Of a DNA stretch of 64,000 nt, positions 13,673 through 25,600 are shown piece after piece. How positions within the stretch are numbered: the first letter of the stretch is position 1; each line of letters opens with the position of its first letter. The DNA lies in contig NC_089980.1 of NCBI RefSeq assembly GCF_036417845.1, positions 68,384,501 through 68,448,500 of the forward strand. Direction: 5' to 3'. This DNA comes from Apteryx mantelli (taxonomy: Eukaryota > Chordata > Aves > Apterygiformes > Apterygidae). The notes under the pieces were generated by a model. The model made no database searches, was not told the DNA's origin, and saw nothing but the letters and a program-made list of their open reading frames with translations. The translations under genes were made by a program, and so were the position numbers.

Positions 13673-16600
13673 AAGTAGAAATGAGAAATTCCCTGAGGGA
13701 TGGGAACAAAGAGGGAGGATATTTTGCTGAACTTGCTTTTATCTGGAAATAAAATGTTCTTGTAAACGTCCAGTCAAATGGGTCTGTCTGTACTTTCAAG
13801 ATGAGGGTTTTTCTTAACATACTTTCTCCTTTTCAGTATATGCCACTGTAATGAAATCACTACTCCATCACCACAGGCCACATCTGCTTATTTTAAGCTT
13901 ATTTTGGTTATACAGTAGGAAAGCATGAGTGTATATGTATATGAAAGTATATTTATACCAGTTCAGACTCCAGTGAGAATAAATTATACTTGCAAGTCCA
14001 CAGGTTCTTATTTCAACATAGTTATTTCATTCCTATGCAAGCATAAGAATAATGATGTAACAGAAGCAGGGTTTGTAATAAATGCCTTATTAGGCATATT
14101 AATACAACTGAAAAAAATTATTAAGCTTTCAAGAATGCAAATCTTCAAGGTTTGAAACACAAGCAACAAATTTATGTTTTGCTTGAGTGCATTTTTACCA
14201 CAGACACGCCTGAGAAGCAGATCATTTGGTCATTTTGATACATGATTTACAAGGAAAATTTTGAGGGGCTGGGCTCCTTAGCTATTTCTTATGCAAGGGC
14301 AATGTAAAATCAGAAGTCATGCCCCTTTCAATATAAAAACTGACGTGCCGTCAGTTTTGTTTCAAGAAAATACTGAAAAGACTTGTTTTATTCCCTCAGT
14401 GTGAAACAAACATGCATTGAAACCTCAGTAGGTTAAAAAAGAGATCTACTATCTGCTGGCCAGGTCTTCATTTGGTCTGGGTATTAAGAATCAAACAGAT
14501 GCTGTCAAAACATGATCCCAGTTTAGTGTCTTGTGGATGCAATTTGAAATGTGATACTACATTAGGTTAAATTCCGCTTAGGGACAAAGTGCCCTATAAA
14601 TTAGTGCTTAGAAACATTCTGTCCCTTGTAGGATGTACAGATATATTTTGTGCAGAGCTCTCACACAGAATTTCTTCAGTAAGTTCTCTCAGATCCAGTC
14701 AATAGTCACTTAAAAATGATCATGACTAATTGAGATAAGGAACTTGTACCTCCCTGGTCTTTTTCTTTAGGATATCATCTAGATGATCTGATATGCCTAT
14801 ATGAGACACTGACATATATGTATGCTTGAGAGTATCACATTGTAAACTCCTGCCTATTACTGTAACTTTCTTCTCAAGTGTTTGAGCTGTTAAGATTTTC
14901 TCCAGCTTCATTTGATGTGTATTTGAAAGGCACTATACAGTACTTATTTACAGAATAATGTTCTAGAACGATATTTGCATTACAGTGCACTCAGTGTCTA
15001 CTACTACAGTGCCCCATATACTTTCATTAAGGTTACATAATGATGGCCATTAGACTTCAAATAGATGAGTCTTAGAAGTGTCATGGGACAAAGCTGATAA
15101 ATGCCAACTGATTTTTTAATAAAGTAATTTTATGAGATAGGAAGAAAACTGGAAAACTGAAGACTCTTCAGATCTGGTTTCCAGGAATAATAGGAGCTCT
15201 TGAGCATTTTATCACCTTAAGAGGTAATTGCTCAACTTATTTTACAATGGGTATTTTCAAAGCAAGTAATGAGAATATTCACAGATGTCTTCCACAGGCT
15301 GCATAATAAATAGATGTTTTGCCAGTGATTAAGTGGCTTCCTTCCATTGTGTAAATTGTTCACATCAAGAACAAGCTCTTTGCTGCAAACTAAGAAAAGG
15401 AGAGGTCAGCACTGGCAGAGTTTTATTCAGTGTCATCTTGCTGAGAGAAGACCTGTAACTGTCCTACTTTAAGATTTGCAAGACAGCCACTTTCCCCAAA
15501 CAAGCTGTTTTTCTATAAAGCCAGCATTTGTAAATAAATGTTAGCTAAGGGTGCTTAATAATTTGTCCAGTAATCAGTGTTGCTGTTTTGTTTTGGTTTT
15601 TTTTTTCCTATTCTAGAGCAAGAAACACAGTTCTTGGGTCCCAAATCCAGTGACTATGTGAAACACTACAAAATACCTTTCCTATCAATTGCCCCAACTT
15701 GTAGGATTTTTGGCATGGGCCTGGCCAAAACTCTCAAAAACAGGGAAATTGGCATTGGTGTGACATCTGACACTACCTTTATAGGACTGTGCACACTGTG
15801 GGGCATTGTATAGTCTTCCTGCTGGACAATTACACTTCTTAGCAAACTGAGTCCATGATGAACTGCCCGTGAGCTCAAGCACTGAGGAAGATTTCTGAAT
15901 GTGCTCAGTATAAACCCTACTGTCAGTCAAGTCAGTGGTGACACAGAGGATGGCCAGGGGTGTTGAGATATGCTCTCTCCTACGTCCATGCAAATGTGAG
16001 AGCACTTTCCCAGAATAACCACCCAAGCCCAAGGAGCTCGCAGGATAGTCTGTCCATTTTGTATAGCTCTTATTGGAGACACTTGGAACGCTTGCAGGCT
16101 TTACTGAGAGGCTTTACTATCACTGCTTAGCAACCAAACCATGGCTTCTTAGTACGATGGCACAATGAGTAATAGGAGTTGCTGTGACTTCTCCACTCTT
16201 AGGCAGCTGATCATCTTAATTTGATTCTGAGTATCTTGGTTTGTGTAAAACTACCAGAGGGAAAAGTAATAAATGATTTACTGTTAACTAATATACGGAT
16301 TTAAAAATGGCTAAACCTCTGATCTGCAGAAGGTCTCCAGCTAGGTAACACCTTTTTTTCATCATTGTTAGATGAGCTTCTGTTATCAACCAACAATCTC
16401 CGATATGAAGATAGCATAGCAAAAGTTACTACTGAAGTCATAATGATTTCTTCTACCACATTCTGCAAAGTTCAGATTTGGACTGTACAAGGGCAATATG
16501 CTTTATTGGTTACAGTTTATTCATAATAAAATACAAGGTAGTCACTATTATTTGGTTGGTTCAGAAACTAGCGTGACCAAATTATTATGGCTAAAGAAGC

Positions 16601-16807
16601 AGTTTGCGTCAAAGGATAATATTTCATTAAGCAGTTTAGACTCTGAGAAGTTTGTTTATACTTCAAGTCATTATGGCTTAGGAAGTATGTATGCTAACTT
16701 TTCTGGTAGTTATTTTCCTTTTGCTAATCTTATTTATTGTGCTTGAAGTTGTTCTCCAGCTATCTTACAGCTTTCTTCAAAAACTGTTTTGTATACCAAC
16801 ATCTTAT
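13673..16807. other. Intergenic, no gene seen
   Basis: AT-rich DNA without recognisable repeats. The longest frame (minus, 15685-16032, about 115 codons) has no domain-like features. Confidence 0.65.
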
Positions 16808-16853
16808 ACACACATACACACGCTCACACGCTCACACACGCACACACACACAC
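16808..16853. repeat. Interrupted (CA)n microsatellite
   Basis: CA units are interrupted by CG and CT (cacacgctcacacgctcac) before a purer run. Mostly alternating purine-pyrimidine. Confidence 0.9.
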
Positions 16854-17642
16854 CAGGGTTCATTATTTCAGATAAACTCACATGAAAGTTACAAGGCCTT
16901 AAAAATTATTCCAGTTAGTCTGTGTTGAGCCCAACAATTTTCATTCTACTGAAGTGTATCTTCCAGAAAAACAGAGACTTGAAAACATCTAGAGATGAAG
17001 AATTCAGTGTTCCTCTCAGTAGTTTGCTTTAGCTGCTGAACATTGTTACAGTCAAAAATACGTTTCTCATTTCTACTTTGAGTTGCTCAGGCAAACTCCA
17101 ACCATTGGTTCGTGACATGCCTTTCTAGGCCATAGTAAGCAGCATTTTAGTACCTCATATTTTATCTTAGCAAAAACAGTTACAGACCCCAAGGAAGGCA
17201 TTGCAATCCACTACCCTTAGCAAACTGACAGCTCTTTACTGTGAGAGGCATTTTATCTAGCTCTCAGAACTACATGGCGATTTTTTAGCTTCCCTCTAAA
17301 TTTTCCAAGCCTTTTTAACAGTGATGACAGTAGAGCTGTATTTGTTATTCTGGTCTCTGTATTGATATATGTTGACATAAAAGTCACGTACCTGCGCACC
17401 TATTTAGACATCCTAGGATCACATTAACATTTTTATGACAGACTGCACTGACTGCTCATACTAAATTGCTAGTCTTCTTAAGGCTTAAGTATTTTTCAGA
17501 GGCAGGATATTCTATGACAGAGTATCTAAAAAACAGATTGTGACCTGCTTTTATTAAAGGCACCCTCTGGATAAGAGGCAAATAAGGAATTTCTGACAGG
17601 CTAGAGAGGGTCTCAAATTATGATTACATGGTCATGCAATAT

Positions 17643-17665
17643 CATAAGATATTATATATCTTATG
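17643..17665. repeat. AT-rich inverted repeat, 10-bp arms with 3-base loop
   Basis: CATAAGATAT (17643-17652) pairs with ATATCTTATG (17656-17665). AT-rich hairpins of this size are not rare by chance. Confidence 0.7.
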
Positions 17666-18180
17666 GTATAATTCAATGCAGAAAAGTGTATAGTATCACT
17701 TTTTGTCATAGTCCCCACAAAATCTGTTTGCATCCCATGTGCCTCTACATGTATAATTTGACAGTCAGCATTTGCATTTACAACTGGCAATTAAAATGCC
17801 TGTTCTGAACTGCTGTTTAATAAAGATCCATTTCAGTCACTCCAATCGGCTATACTTCTTTCATTTTTTTCTTGCTCTGAAAGTGTTTTGTATGTTTTCA
17901 TGTTTAAAGATCACTAAAGGGAAAGTTTTCAAAGTAATTTCAGTATGCTGCACTGTAGAGTGATATCGAAATAAATACATATGATAAACAAAGAAACATG
18001 TAGTGTAGTGTTTGCTTGTGTCTGTAAAATGGACAAATAAATTGATGTTCAGTTTGACTGTGACTATATTGATTTTCCATTAACTTTCTAGATAAACATT
18101 TGTTAGTAAAATCAATGATTTCCCAATTAGTGACTACTGAGGAACTATTGCAAAGTATACAATGAAAGCAAGCTCTGAGA

Positions 18181-18236
18181 TGTTCAGGTTAGTTCATAAT
18201 AGTTCAGATCATAGTTCATAAATGTTCAGGTTAGTT
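18181..18236 (+). repeat. Direct repeat of TGTTCAGGTTAGTT
   Basis: Perfect 14-base copies lie at 18181-18194 and 18223-18236, with related AGTTCA units between them. Confidence 0.7.
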
Positions 18237-18500
18237 TTGTCTTTGAACAGGCCAAGCAATAAAAATATACTTTAAGACCTAAATTAATAACATAATAACT
18301 CATTTAATCAGCACAGCTTAGATGATGAATAGCAAGTGATCAAAATAAATTCTTCAGGAATGACCTACTGACAAAATCTAGAAAATAATTTGACAGGGTT
18401 ATTTTTTCAACAGACTGCAAACAGAAGTGTTGAGTTTGGGAAGAATTTACCTAACTAGACTTCTGAAAATGTTTTGGCATTTCAGATCTATCAAAATAAG

Positions 18501-18526
18501 TGTTAACCTAGTCAATTAGGTTAACA
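18501..18526. repeat. Inverted repeat, 10-bp arms with 6-base loop
   Basis: TGTTAACCTA (18501-18510) and TAGGTTAACA (18517-18526) are perfect complements. Each arm contains GTTAAC, half of an HNF1-type site, but this is only suggestive. Confidence 0.75.
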
Positions 18527-18959
18527 TTAGCTTGAGAGAGGCATTAATTTAGTTCAGTGGTTCCATGTTTGTCTATGTTCATGGTTTATTCAAGATTTAC
18601 ATATAGACAACAGCTGTGATGATCCCACATTTATATACTGCCTCTTGGCCCAACAGATCTGTTAGTGGTTTATGTACTAAGTTCTATGGCTGCCTTATGA
18701 ACAGAGCTCCCAGTGAAGTCCATAAATAAAATGGCCAATGAATGAGACCCCAACTCTCCCACGTTCTTTTCATTAATCAAAGAAATACCTCAAGCACAAC
18801 CTACCCATTGTGTTACATCCAGCAACACCATACAACTTTTTGATAGACAATAATAAATATACCATGCACATGAAAACACAAGACATTAGGCACATAGATG
18901 AGAATTCTCTACTTCAAAATTTGGACAGAACAGTGGAAACAACACTCCTTTTTTCTTGT

Positions 18960-19400
18960 AAAAAATTGCCAGGGGTTCTGTAACCACAAGTGGTTATGGC
19001 CTCCATTTTAACAGCCACACTGGGAGCCCGAGTCTCCCCTCAGACAAACAAATCCAATTAGCATGAATATTCATTGGTATAGTGCTACTGCACACTTTTG
19101 AACAGCCTCTGTTTTCTACCCCAATAAGTGAGCATCAGAGGCCAGAGCTCTCTACTCTGTTCTGCTGCACAGTACAGGCTGCAATATTTCATTAGTGTTT
19201 GCAGAAAGCTTTGATCAGCAGACACGCAACATATGTTTATTATATTCTGCAAAATTTGGCTTGCAATTTGCAGCAGGCTCGACCTTAGAGTCACATAAAC
19301 CCAAAGAGGAAAAGTTTGAAATCATAAAACTTGACAGCTTAATAAAATTAGAATTGCCAGGCTTTGGGAAGAATAAGTCATCCGTATGACAGGCTCTCTA
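18960..19400. promoter_or_regulatory. Candidate conserved non-coding element
   Basis: The stretch holds a 12-base palindrome ATGAATATTCAT (19063-19074), a POU/octamer-dimer-like motif preceded by CAATTAG, a homeodomain-type core. It lacks simple repeats and recognisable transposons and has moderate, even composition. Distal neural enhancers often look like this, but conservation cannot be tested here, so the call is weak. Confidence 0.25.
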
Positions 19401-21692
19401 GTCATCTGTTCAAGCCTTGCTTATTTTCCTTAAAGAAAGCTATCGATTCTCTGAAAGAGAAAGCACTTAGCTCTGGTGGTTCCAGGGAGAGAACTGCAGG
19501 AAAACTCAAAGCGAATATTAGTCTGAAGCCTAATGTGGTCTTCTGAAATAGGACATGTCATCACCACTAGGAATTTTTGCTAAGTCTTACTGTGACAAGT
19601 TGGCCTTTTCCTGTGGATGTTCGTTATTACGGGTCTGAGACAAGACAGCTAATAGCATCAAATACTGAGAGCTTGTTGGAAGCTTATATGAAAGTAGATA
19701 CAGCAATTGCAGGCTCTAGTGACTCAGACTCCTCTGCTCCTTCTTATGGGGCACTTATGCATAAGTCATGATCTAGAACTACTCCTAATAATTATTTCGT
19801 AACCCAAGTGATATATCCAGATTTTCATGTTAATTAAATTCATATAATGAACCTTACTGATTCTACTGATAGTAAACACTTGAACAGAAAACATTTCACA
19901 AAATATGAGAATTCATTCTCCTTCCCAGTAATGTAAACTGAGATTTACATGCATATGCAATTTACTTCTGCCTGCAGAGATCCCTGTATTATGTGCTGCA
20001 GAGACAATCCTAGAAACTAGGCTTATACATGGAAATTGCATCAGGGTGCTCTTTATATCTGATGCCTTAAACTGCCATTTCTGAGCACAGACTCACTGCT
20101 GGACAGGTTAGTTAACTTCATCACTTCTCACTTCATACTACTGTTGAAATCCGCACCATTTACATGTCAAAAGTCACAAATCTAACAGAAAAAAACCACA
20201 GTGGTTTAAGAATCTCACATTCTTCCCTACTTTCAGGGTGTGAGTGATTTCACACTACTTACCCCAAAGCCTTTATAGACACCCCTGAACTTCTCTCTTT
20301 CCTGTGCCCTGGACCATGATACTGCAATAATCAGCATTTCAATAAATCACTTCCAGCCCTACCCAGCCTCCAGGACTAGGTCTTAACATCTGCCACAGCT
20401 CCCTGCCACCTGAACTGAACAAGCTCCACCTTAAGGGAGGCCTTAACATCCACAACTTGGAGAAGCAGTTAAGGAGACACAGTTACAGCTGAGCCCTAAA
20501 AGGTCAGCCCACACTGTGATAGTGTAACATTCATATAGCGAATAAACTACAGTCAGCTACTATTGTTCTCCCATGCTCATTTCCTCCATTTTCCCTCTCT
20601 CCAGTTCCTTCTGATTTCTGGTCATCTCATTGCAATGTTATCAAGAGATTTTTTCTTACCAGTCTGGCAAGCATTCATTCTTCTCTCCACAGTCTCCTGA
20701 TTTTGCAGCTTTTCCTAAGCATGGTAAGCTAGTATCTGAACCCGAGTCAGACTTACAAAGGCAAAATGTTTGCAAGTAGCTGTAATGGGTGAAGGACATT
20801 CATTTGTATCTGATGGAACTGAGGGAAAAAAAATGATACAGCTAATGCAAAAATATCTGTTCTTCCATAGGTTTCCAAATTAGGTTTTAGTGGCTATGTT
20901 GAACCCTTGTGAGAAAGACCAGTATCCAGAACGGCGGAGAGCACTGCTCACTGCCCCCACCCTCCTGCCAGGCAGTCTGTGGGGGTCTCAGCTGCACTGG
21001 CAATAGGAGATGGCCCTTTGAGGCAAGCCCCCACATAGGAGCAAGGACACCAGAGGCACCCTGACTGCTGCTGCACGGTAAGAAACCATGTGGACAGCTG
21101 ATATCTGAGGCTGGAAGAAAAGCCTGGCAGTTCAAAAGAGGCAGAGGCTGAGCGAAAGCAAGTGGTAGATGATACAAGTCTAGGAAAAGGGGACACCTTT
21201 CCTGTGGCACCAAAATGCCTTACAGCAGGTTTTGACTGATACATTGATTGAGCATGTATATGATATGAGCATGGGTATTTGGGTGCCTCATTCTCTGGCT
21301 CAGTGCTGCACACTTGATCTCCTCCAGGTCCTCTGCTTTGGTCTTCACAGCTGGTAATTCTGTTTTTGAGAGTGGACCTCAAAGCAGCAATCAAAAGGCA
21401 TAACAGAAGAGGCTCTTAAGAAGTTTAACTTAGATATAATTGATGATTTTTGGCTTGGATTTTGCCTTCATTGTTCACCTGAACATTTCAATATGCAATG
21501 CAAGATCAGACCTTAAAATTATTGCTTTTTCTTTATTTATTTCATTTTTTCTTTTTTAAAGAAATGTCAGAGCAATACATCAAAAACTCCCACAATACAT
21601 ATGTCTTTAAGTAAGTTACATTGCTGAAATAGCTTTCCTGAGAACAAAGCAGAGATTATTAATGCACAGAAAAGCTAGACTACTTTGAAGAC
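19401..21692. other. Intergenic, no gene seen
   Basis: Mixed composition. A minus-strand frame of about 148 codons (20948-21394) lies in a GC-richer patch but has no recognisable domain. 20280-20560 carries two AATAAA motifs and might be a decayed repeat; not called. Confidence 0.6.
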
Positions 21693-21744
21693 TGTTGGAT
21701 TAGATGATCTCCAGAGGTCCCTTCCAACCTCAACGATTATGTGA
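21693..21744 (+). mobile_element. CR1 LINE 3' end fragment
   Basis: The stretch contains 'gttggattagatgatctcc' followed by 'agaggtcccttccaacctc' and a decayed terminal octamer (GATTATGTGA), the hallmark 3' end of avian CR1. Only about 50 bases are recognisable, which fits the usual severe 5' truncation. Confidence 0.85.
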
Positions 21745-22271
21745 AGACAAAAGAATTTTGATGAAAAAGTGAAATTTTGAGAAAAAGAGACTGCAAAAGT
21801 GATAAACAAGAAAATATGCCTGAGGATATTGTTCATGTAGCAAAAATATTGCTAAAATTATGAGAATATGTAATTTAGAAAGATATTTTGTTATCAGAAT
21901 AACAAAAGCAATTTATTTTAAAAAAGAGGTTATTGTTCTTTTTAGAAGAAAATCTTAAATATCAACAAAAATCAATGCTGAATATTCTATGACAAGTAGA
22001 CACCAGATTTCTATGAAGCTGGAAAAGTGTGCTTTGCTGGTTTTTCCTAGATTATGCTTTGTTTCAAGAAAATTTTCTTAAATTTCATCAAGTCCTATTT
22101 CCAAATCAGACATAGCCTCTCAATTTGAATCTGCGAGGTGCTGGCATGCAGCTACTGCCTGTCCTCCTGTGCTATTCTGAAATGGTCCCCATTAGACACA
22201 CTTTTGCATTCATTTACTCCCTTCCAAAGTAGCAAGCTGTGTTTTTGGAAATGGCAATGCAAGTTAGACAA

Positions 22272-22376
22272 CTAAGTGAAATGCTTGGCCAGCATATGCA
22301 TGCGTTTCCGTAGCGACTGCAGCCAGACGTCCTCCACCTCCTCCAGCTCCATCTTCGTCCAGAAAGACAGCAACAT
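22272..22376 (-). other. Short CpG-bearing open frame, 34 codons, unrecognised
   Basis: A small patch between AT-rich flanks contains several CpGs and, on the minus strand, an ATG-to-TAG frame. Its product has an acidic stretch (MELEEVEDVW) followed by a basic one (SLRKRMHMLAKHF), an amphipathic, protein-like pattern. There is no upstream splice acceptor I trust, no Kozak-quality start and no family match. It may be a retrocopy scrap, a conserved exon or chance. Confidence 0.2.
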
Positions 22377-22494
22377 GTATAGCTTGATTTACACAGATGA
22401 ACCCCAAGCAATGGGATCCACAGGGCTATATTTATGCCCTGGCAATTCACTTGAATTTGCCAACATGACCTGAGTGAGGGAACTAACTAATTAA

Positions 22495-22691
22495 CTTCCT
22501 TCCTTCCTTCCGTCCTTCCTCCCTCCCTCCCTCCCTTCTTTCTTTCCTTCCCTCCTTCCCTTCTTCCTTCCTCCCTCCTTTCTTTCCTTCCTTCCTTCCC
22601 TCCTTCCTTCCTTCTTCCCTCTCTTATTTCCTCCCTCCCTTCTTTCTTTCCTTCCTTCCTTCCTTCCTTCCTTCCTTCCTTCCTTCCTTCC
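22495..22691. repeat. TTCC/CCTCCC-type polypyrimidine microsatellite
   Basis: About 197 bases of almost pure pyrimidine on the + strand are built from TTCC, CCTCC and TTCTTT units, ending in about twelve clean TTCC copies. Interruptions to the left suggest an older decayed part and a younger pure part. The Lys-Glu-Gly-Arg open frames on the minus strand are artefacts of the repeat. Such tracts can form triplex DNA. Confidence 0.95.
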
Positions 22692-25600
22692 ACAAGGTTT
22701 TACTTGGCAGGATGTAGCACCCTGCAGCACGGCACTGTCACTCTCACAGGGCACCAGCAATCTTCACCCATAGGCAGGTTGGGGGCCTCCATCCCACTTG
22801 CATAACCCAGATAAGAAATAGCTCTTGAAAAATCAAGTCAACTAATTATAATTGCAGTAATTATGCAGTAATATGAAGCTTAAAGTTGACTGCAGAGTGT
22901 AGACAATATGTGTCCTTGTTCACCTCACCCTTCTTATTCTAAAAAGCATATTGGACAACACAGAGCCAGGCTTTCTTTCTTAAGATACATTCTTGTCTCA
23001 GATGACTGGACATTCATCTGGTAGCTTATACTTGTATGCTGCTAAATAAATGCATTTATCCAAGAGGGAATAGGAAAGGATTCAGATTAGTTTTGAATAC
23101 TAAAACAGGAAGGAATTTGGACTGTTATACTGAGCATAATAAAAAGAAAAACAATTTTCTCCACAAAAAGTTTAAATATTTAAAGTGACACAAAGTTTGT
23201 GAAAAGAGATATCTTTTCTTAGACCAGCTGTTATTGTTGGAAGAAACAGACAAGCTGTCAGGCACACAAGCTCTATTTTAGAACTGAATCAGAAGCAGAA
23301 ACCTTCCAATATAAATGCCCATATAAGAATAAATGCTCCATATTTAACATGATAATTTTAATCAATTGGACAATCTCTGAGAAAATGTGACTCTTAGAGC
23401 AGAAAAGGGTGCTGGGAAGGGAGAGGTGATAAAGTCACTAGTTCTAATGGAAAATAGAGAAACAGACAATTATTATCTAATTCATCAGTAATGACTCAGC
23501 TTTTCCTTGCTTTTCTTATTTTAATCTCTTGATTTCACAATATAACATAAGAGATAGTTCAATGAGTTTTCTTAGAGCTGGCTCTTGGGCAGAAGAAAAT
23601 AAAATGTTTCTGATTCCTTTCTTATTTTCCACCTAATTGTACTTCAATTCTACTGATAAACAAAAATTATTTTGAATTTAAACAGAAAACATATTTTTTC
23701 TTCAGCTTCTGTGTGGCTAATACATTTTTTAAAATATCATGCTGCTTTGCATGAAATGTATTGGTCTTATTATTTCTTCTTCAAATTCAGACACTGTTTT
23801 CCAAACAATCTTTTTCAAGAGGACTGTGTATTTAAAAGCTGTGAAAAAGAATCTCACTGAGACAAATGTCCTTCAAGCAGTGTAGGGAATTATTACTGTA
23901 TTGTTTTGGAGGTAGAACAGCAAAACATGTGGAGGCCAATGTTGCTTTAACTGCAGTTTCTGACATTGCATAATAATGAAGGAGTTTAATATTTTTATTA
24001 CAGACAACTACCCAAATGCAGAAGAAGAGAGGTTTAACCAAACAAAAATTAAAGCACAAGCAGCAGGCACCACATTTTGCACTAACAAAAATGAGTTTAA
24101 ACCTGTGAGTTTAAACATATGAGTTTAAATGAGTTTAACCTGTGTCTCTAAATCAGTTTCCATTAAAGAAAGAACTATATTGCTTCATTTCTGTGCACAT
24201 AAAACTGGATGCGTCTGTTTTTCCTGGAAATGCATAGACCAAAATCAGATCTATTACAGTTGCCCTCCAGCACACACAGACAAATTGTCATGTGGTAAAC
24301 AAGGGTCTGAAATTGCTGCTGAATTACATCATGACTACCACAGCTGAAATGTTCATGTGTGTGCTCTGGCTTGGTAGTAAATGTGTGTGAGCTTTCGTCT
24401 TGGACAGAGGTGGTTACTTGAAGCTATGAGCATGAGCAAGGGCAGTTACTCCACACAGTTGATTGATAGGTCGTGCATTCACACCCTGGCTTGCCTCTTG
24501 AAACCTGTTCCTGGAAACCTACTATTCTCTTACAGCATGAGTTAAAACTATTCTGACTTTCACTGCTAAATAAAGGAAGAAGCTTCTCCTATTTGGGCTG
24601 TTCTGAATACTTTTTACAATAACACAAAATTGGTCAGTCTTGCACATCTGTGCCCTTCCTTAGTGTCTCATCTGTATTCAGAGTAACAGTACTTTTTATT
24701 TTGCAGCATTCCTTTCACTGCCTTTTGGAAAAATTCCTGTGAACTAGGAGACTCCTGAAGTTACACCATGGGTTCTCACATGTATTTGCATGTTACAGTC
24801 TTGTCAGCGTTCCTTAGACTATGTAAGGAAAAGAAAGAGTATTGCCAACCAAAGGGTCTAGTTAGCACCTTTTGATAAACTGAAATTGGTGCTGGCAGAT
24901 TTATTTTACCTTGCACTGCAATGGACAAGAGGTGGGTATATAACAAAATACACTTGCTCTTGGGCATGAAGAAAGGTGGTGGCGGGATTTGAACACAAGA
25001 TTCCAACTAGAAATCCAATCCATCTATTTTCCTTCTCGTTTTCAAATTCGATCAGGGGCAAGGATATTTTTTCAGATGAAAAAAAGCAGGCACATTAATA
25101 AGGTTGATGGAGGCTACATGGGAAAGCGTTCCAAGTATCAGAGATTGTAGAGGAAATGCTGTGCACTGACAAAAGGCCAGAGATACAATCAACCGTATAA
25201 GCAGTGGTGAAAACACATACCTTGGAAGATTTGACAAGAGACATCATTATTAACAACAAGCAGCAGGTCTGCCCACAAGCTCAGCTCAAAAATTTCAATA
25301 CAGTAATGAAATTTTTACAAAGCTTCAGATAGACAAGTGAGACAGACAGGCCACTATTACACTGTCTCTAGAGTTTTCCAGCATCTCCGAAACACTGAAA
25401 ACAGTGAGTTATAGGCACACCTACTCTAGAAGCTCTTAGAACAAGTTTGTAATTCATACCCTAAGACAGCTGGAAGGTCTTTCTAACTATTGTTTGAATG
25501 CTATAGATTAATTCATACTTATTTTTCCTTGACATCCTAATCTATTTCACAAACATCTAAACAGCATGAGTGATTCATGCACTATTTATCTGGAGCCCAG

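Noticed and set aside
20280..20570. Possible further LTR with two AATAAA motifs
   Set aside because: No TG...CA ends with a target duplication and no TATA box at suitable spacing were found.
22487..22760. Lys-Glu-Gly-Arg repeat proteins on the minus strand
   Set aside because: Direct translation of the TTCC-type microsatellite.
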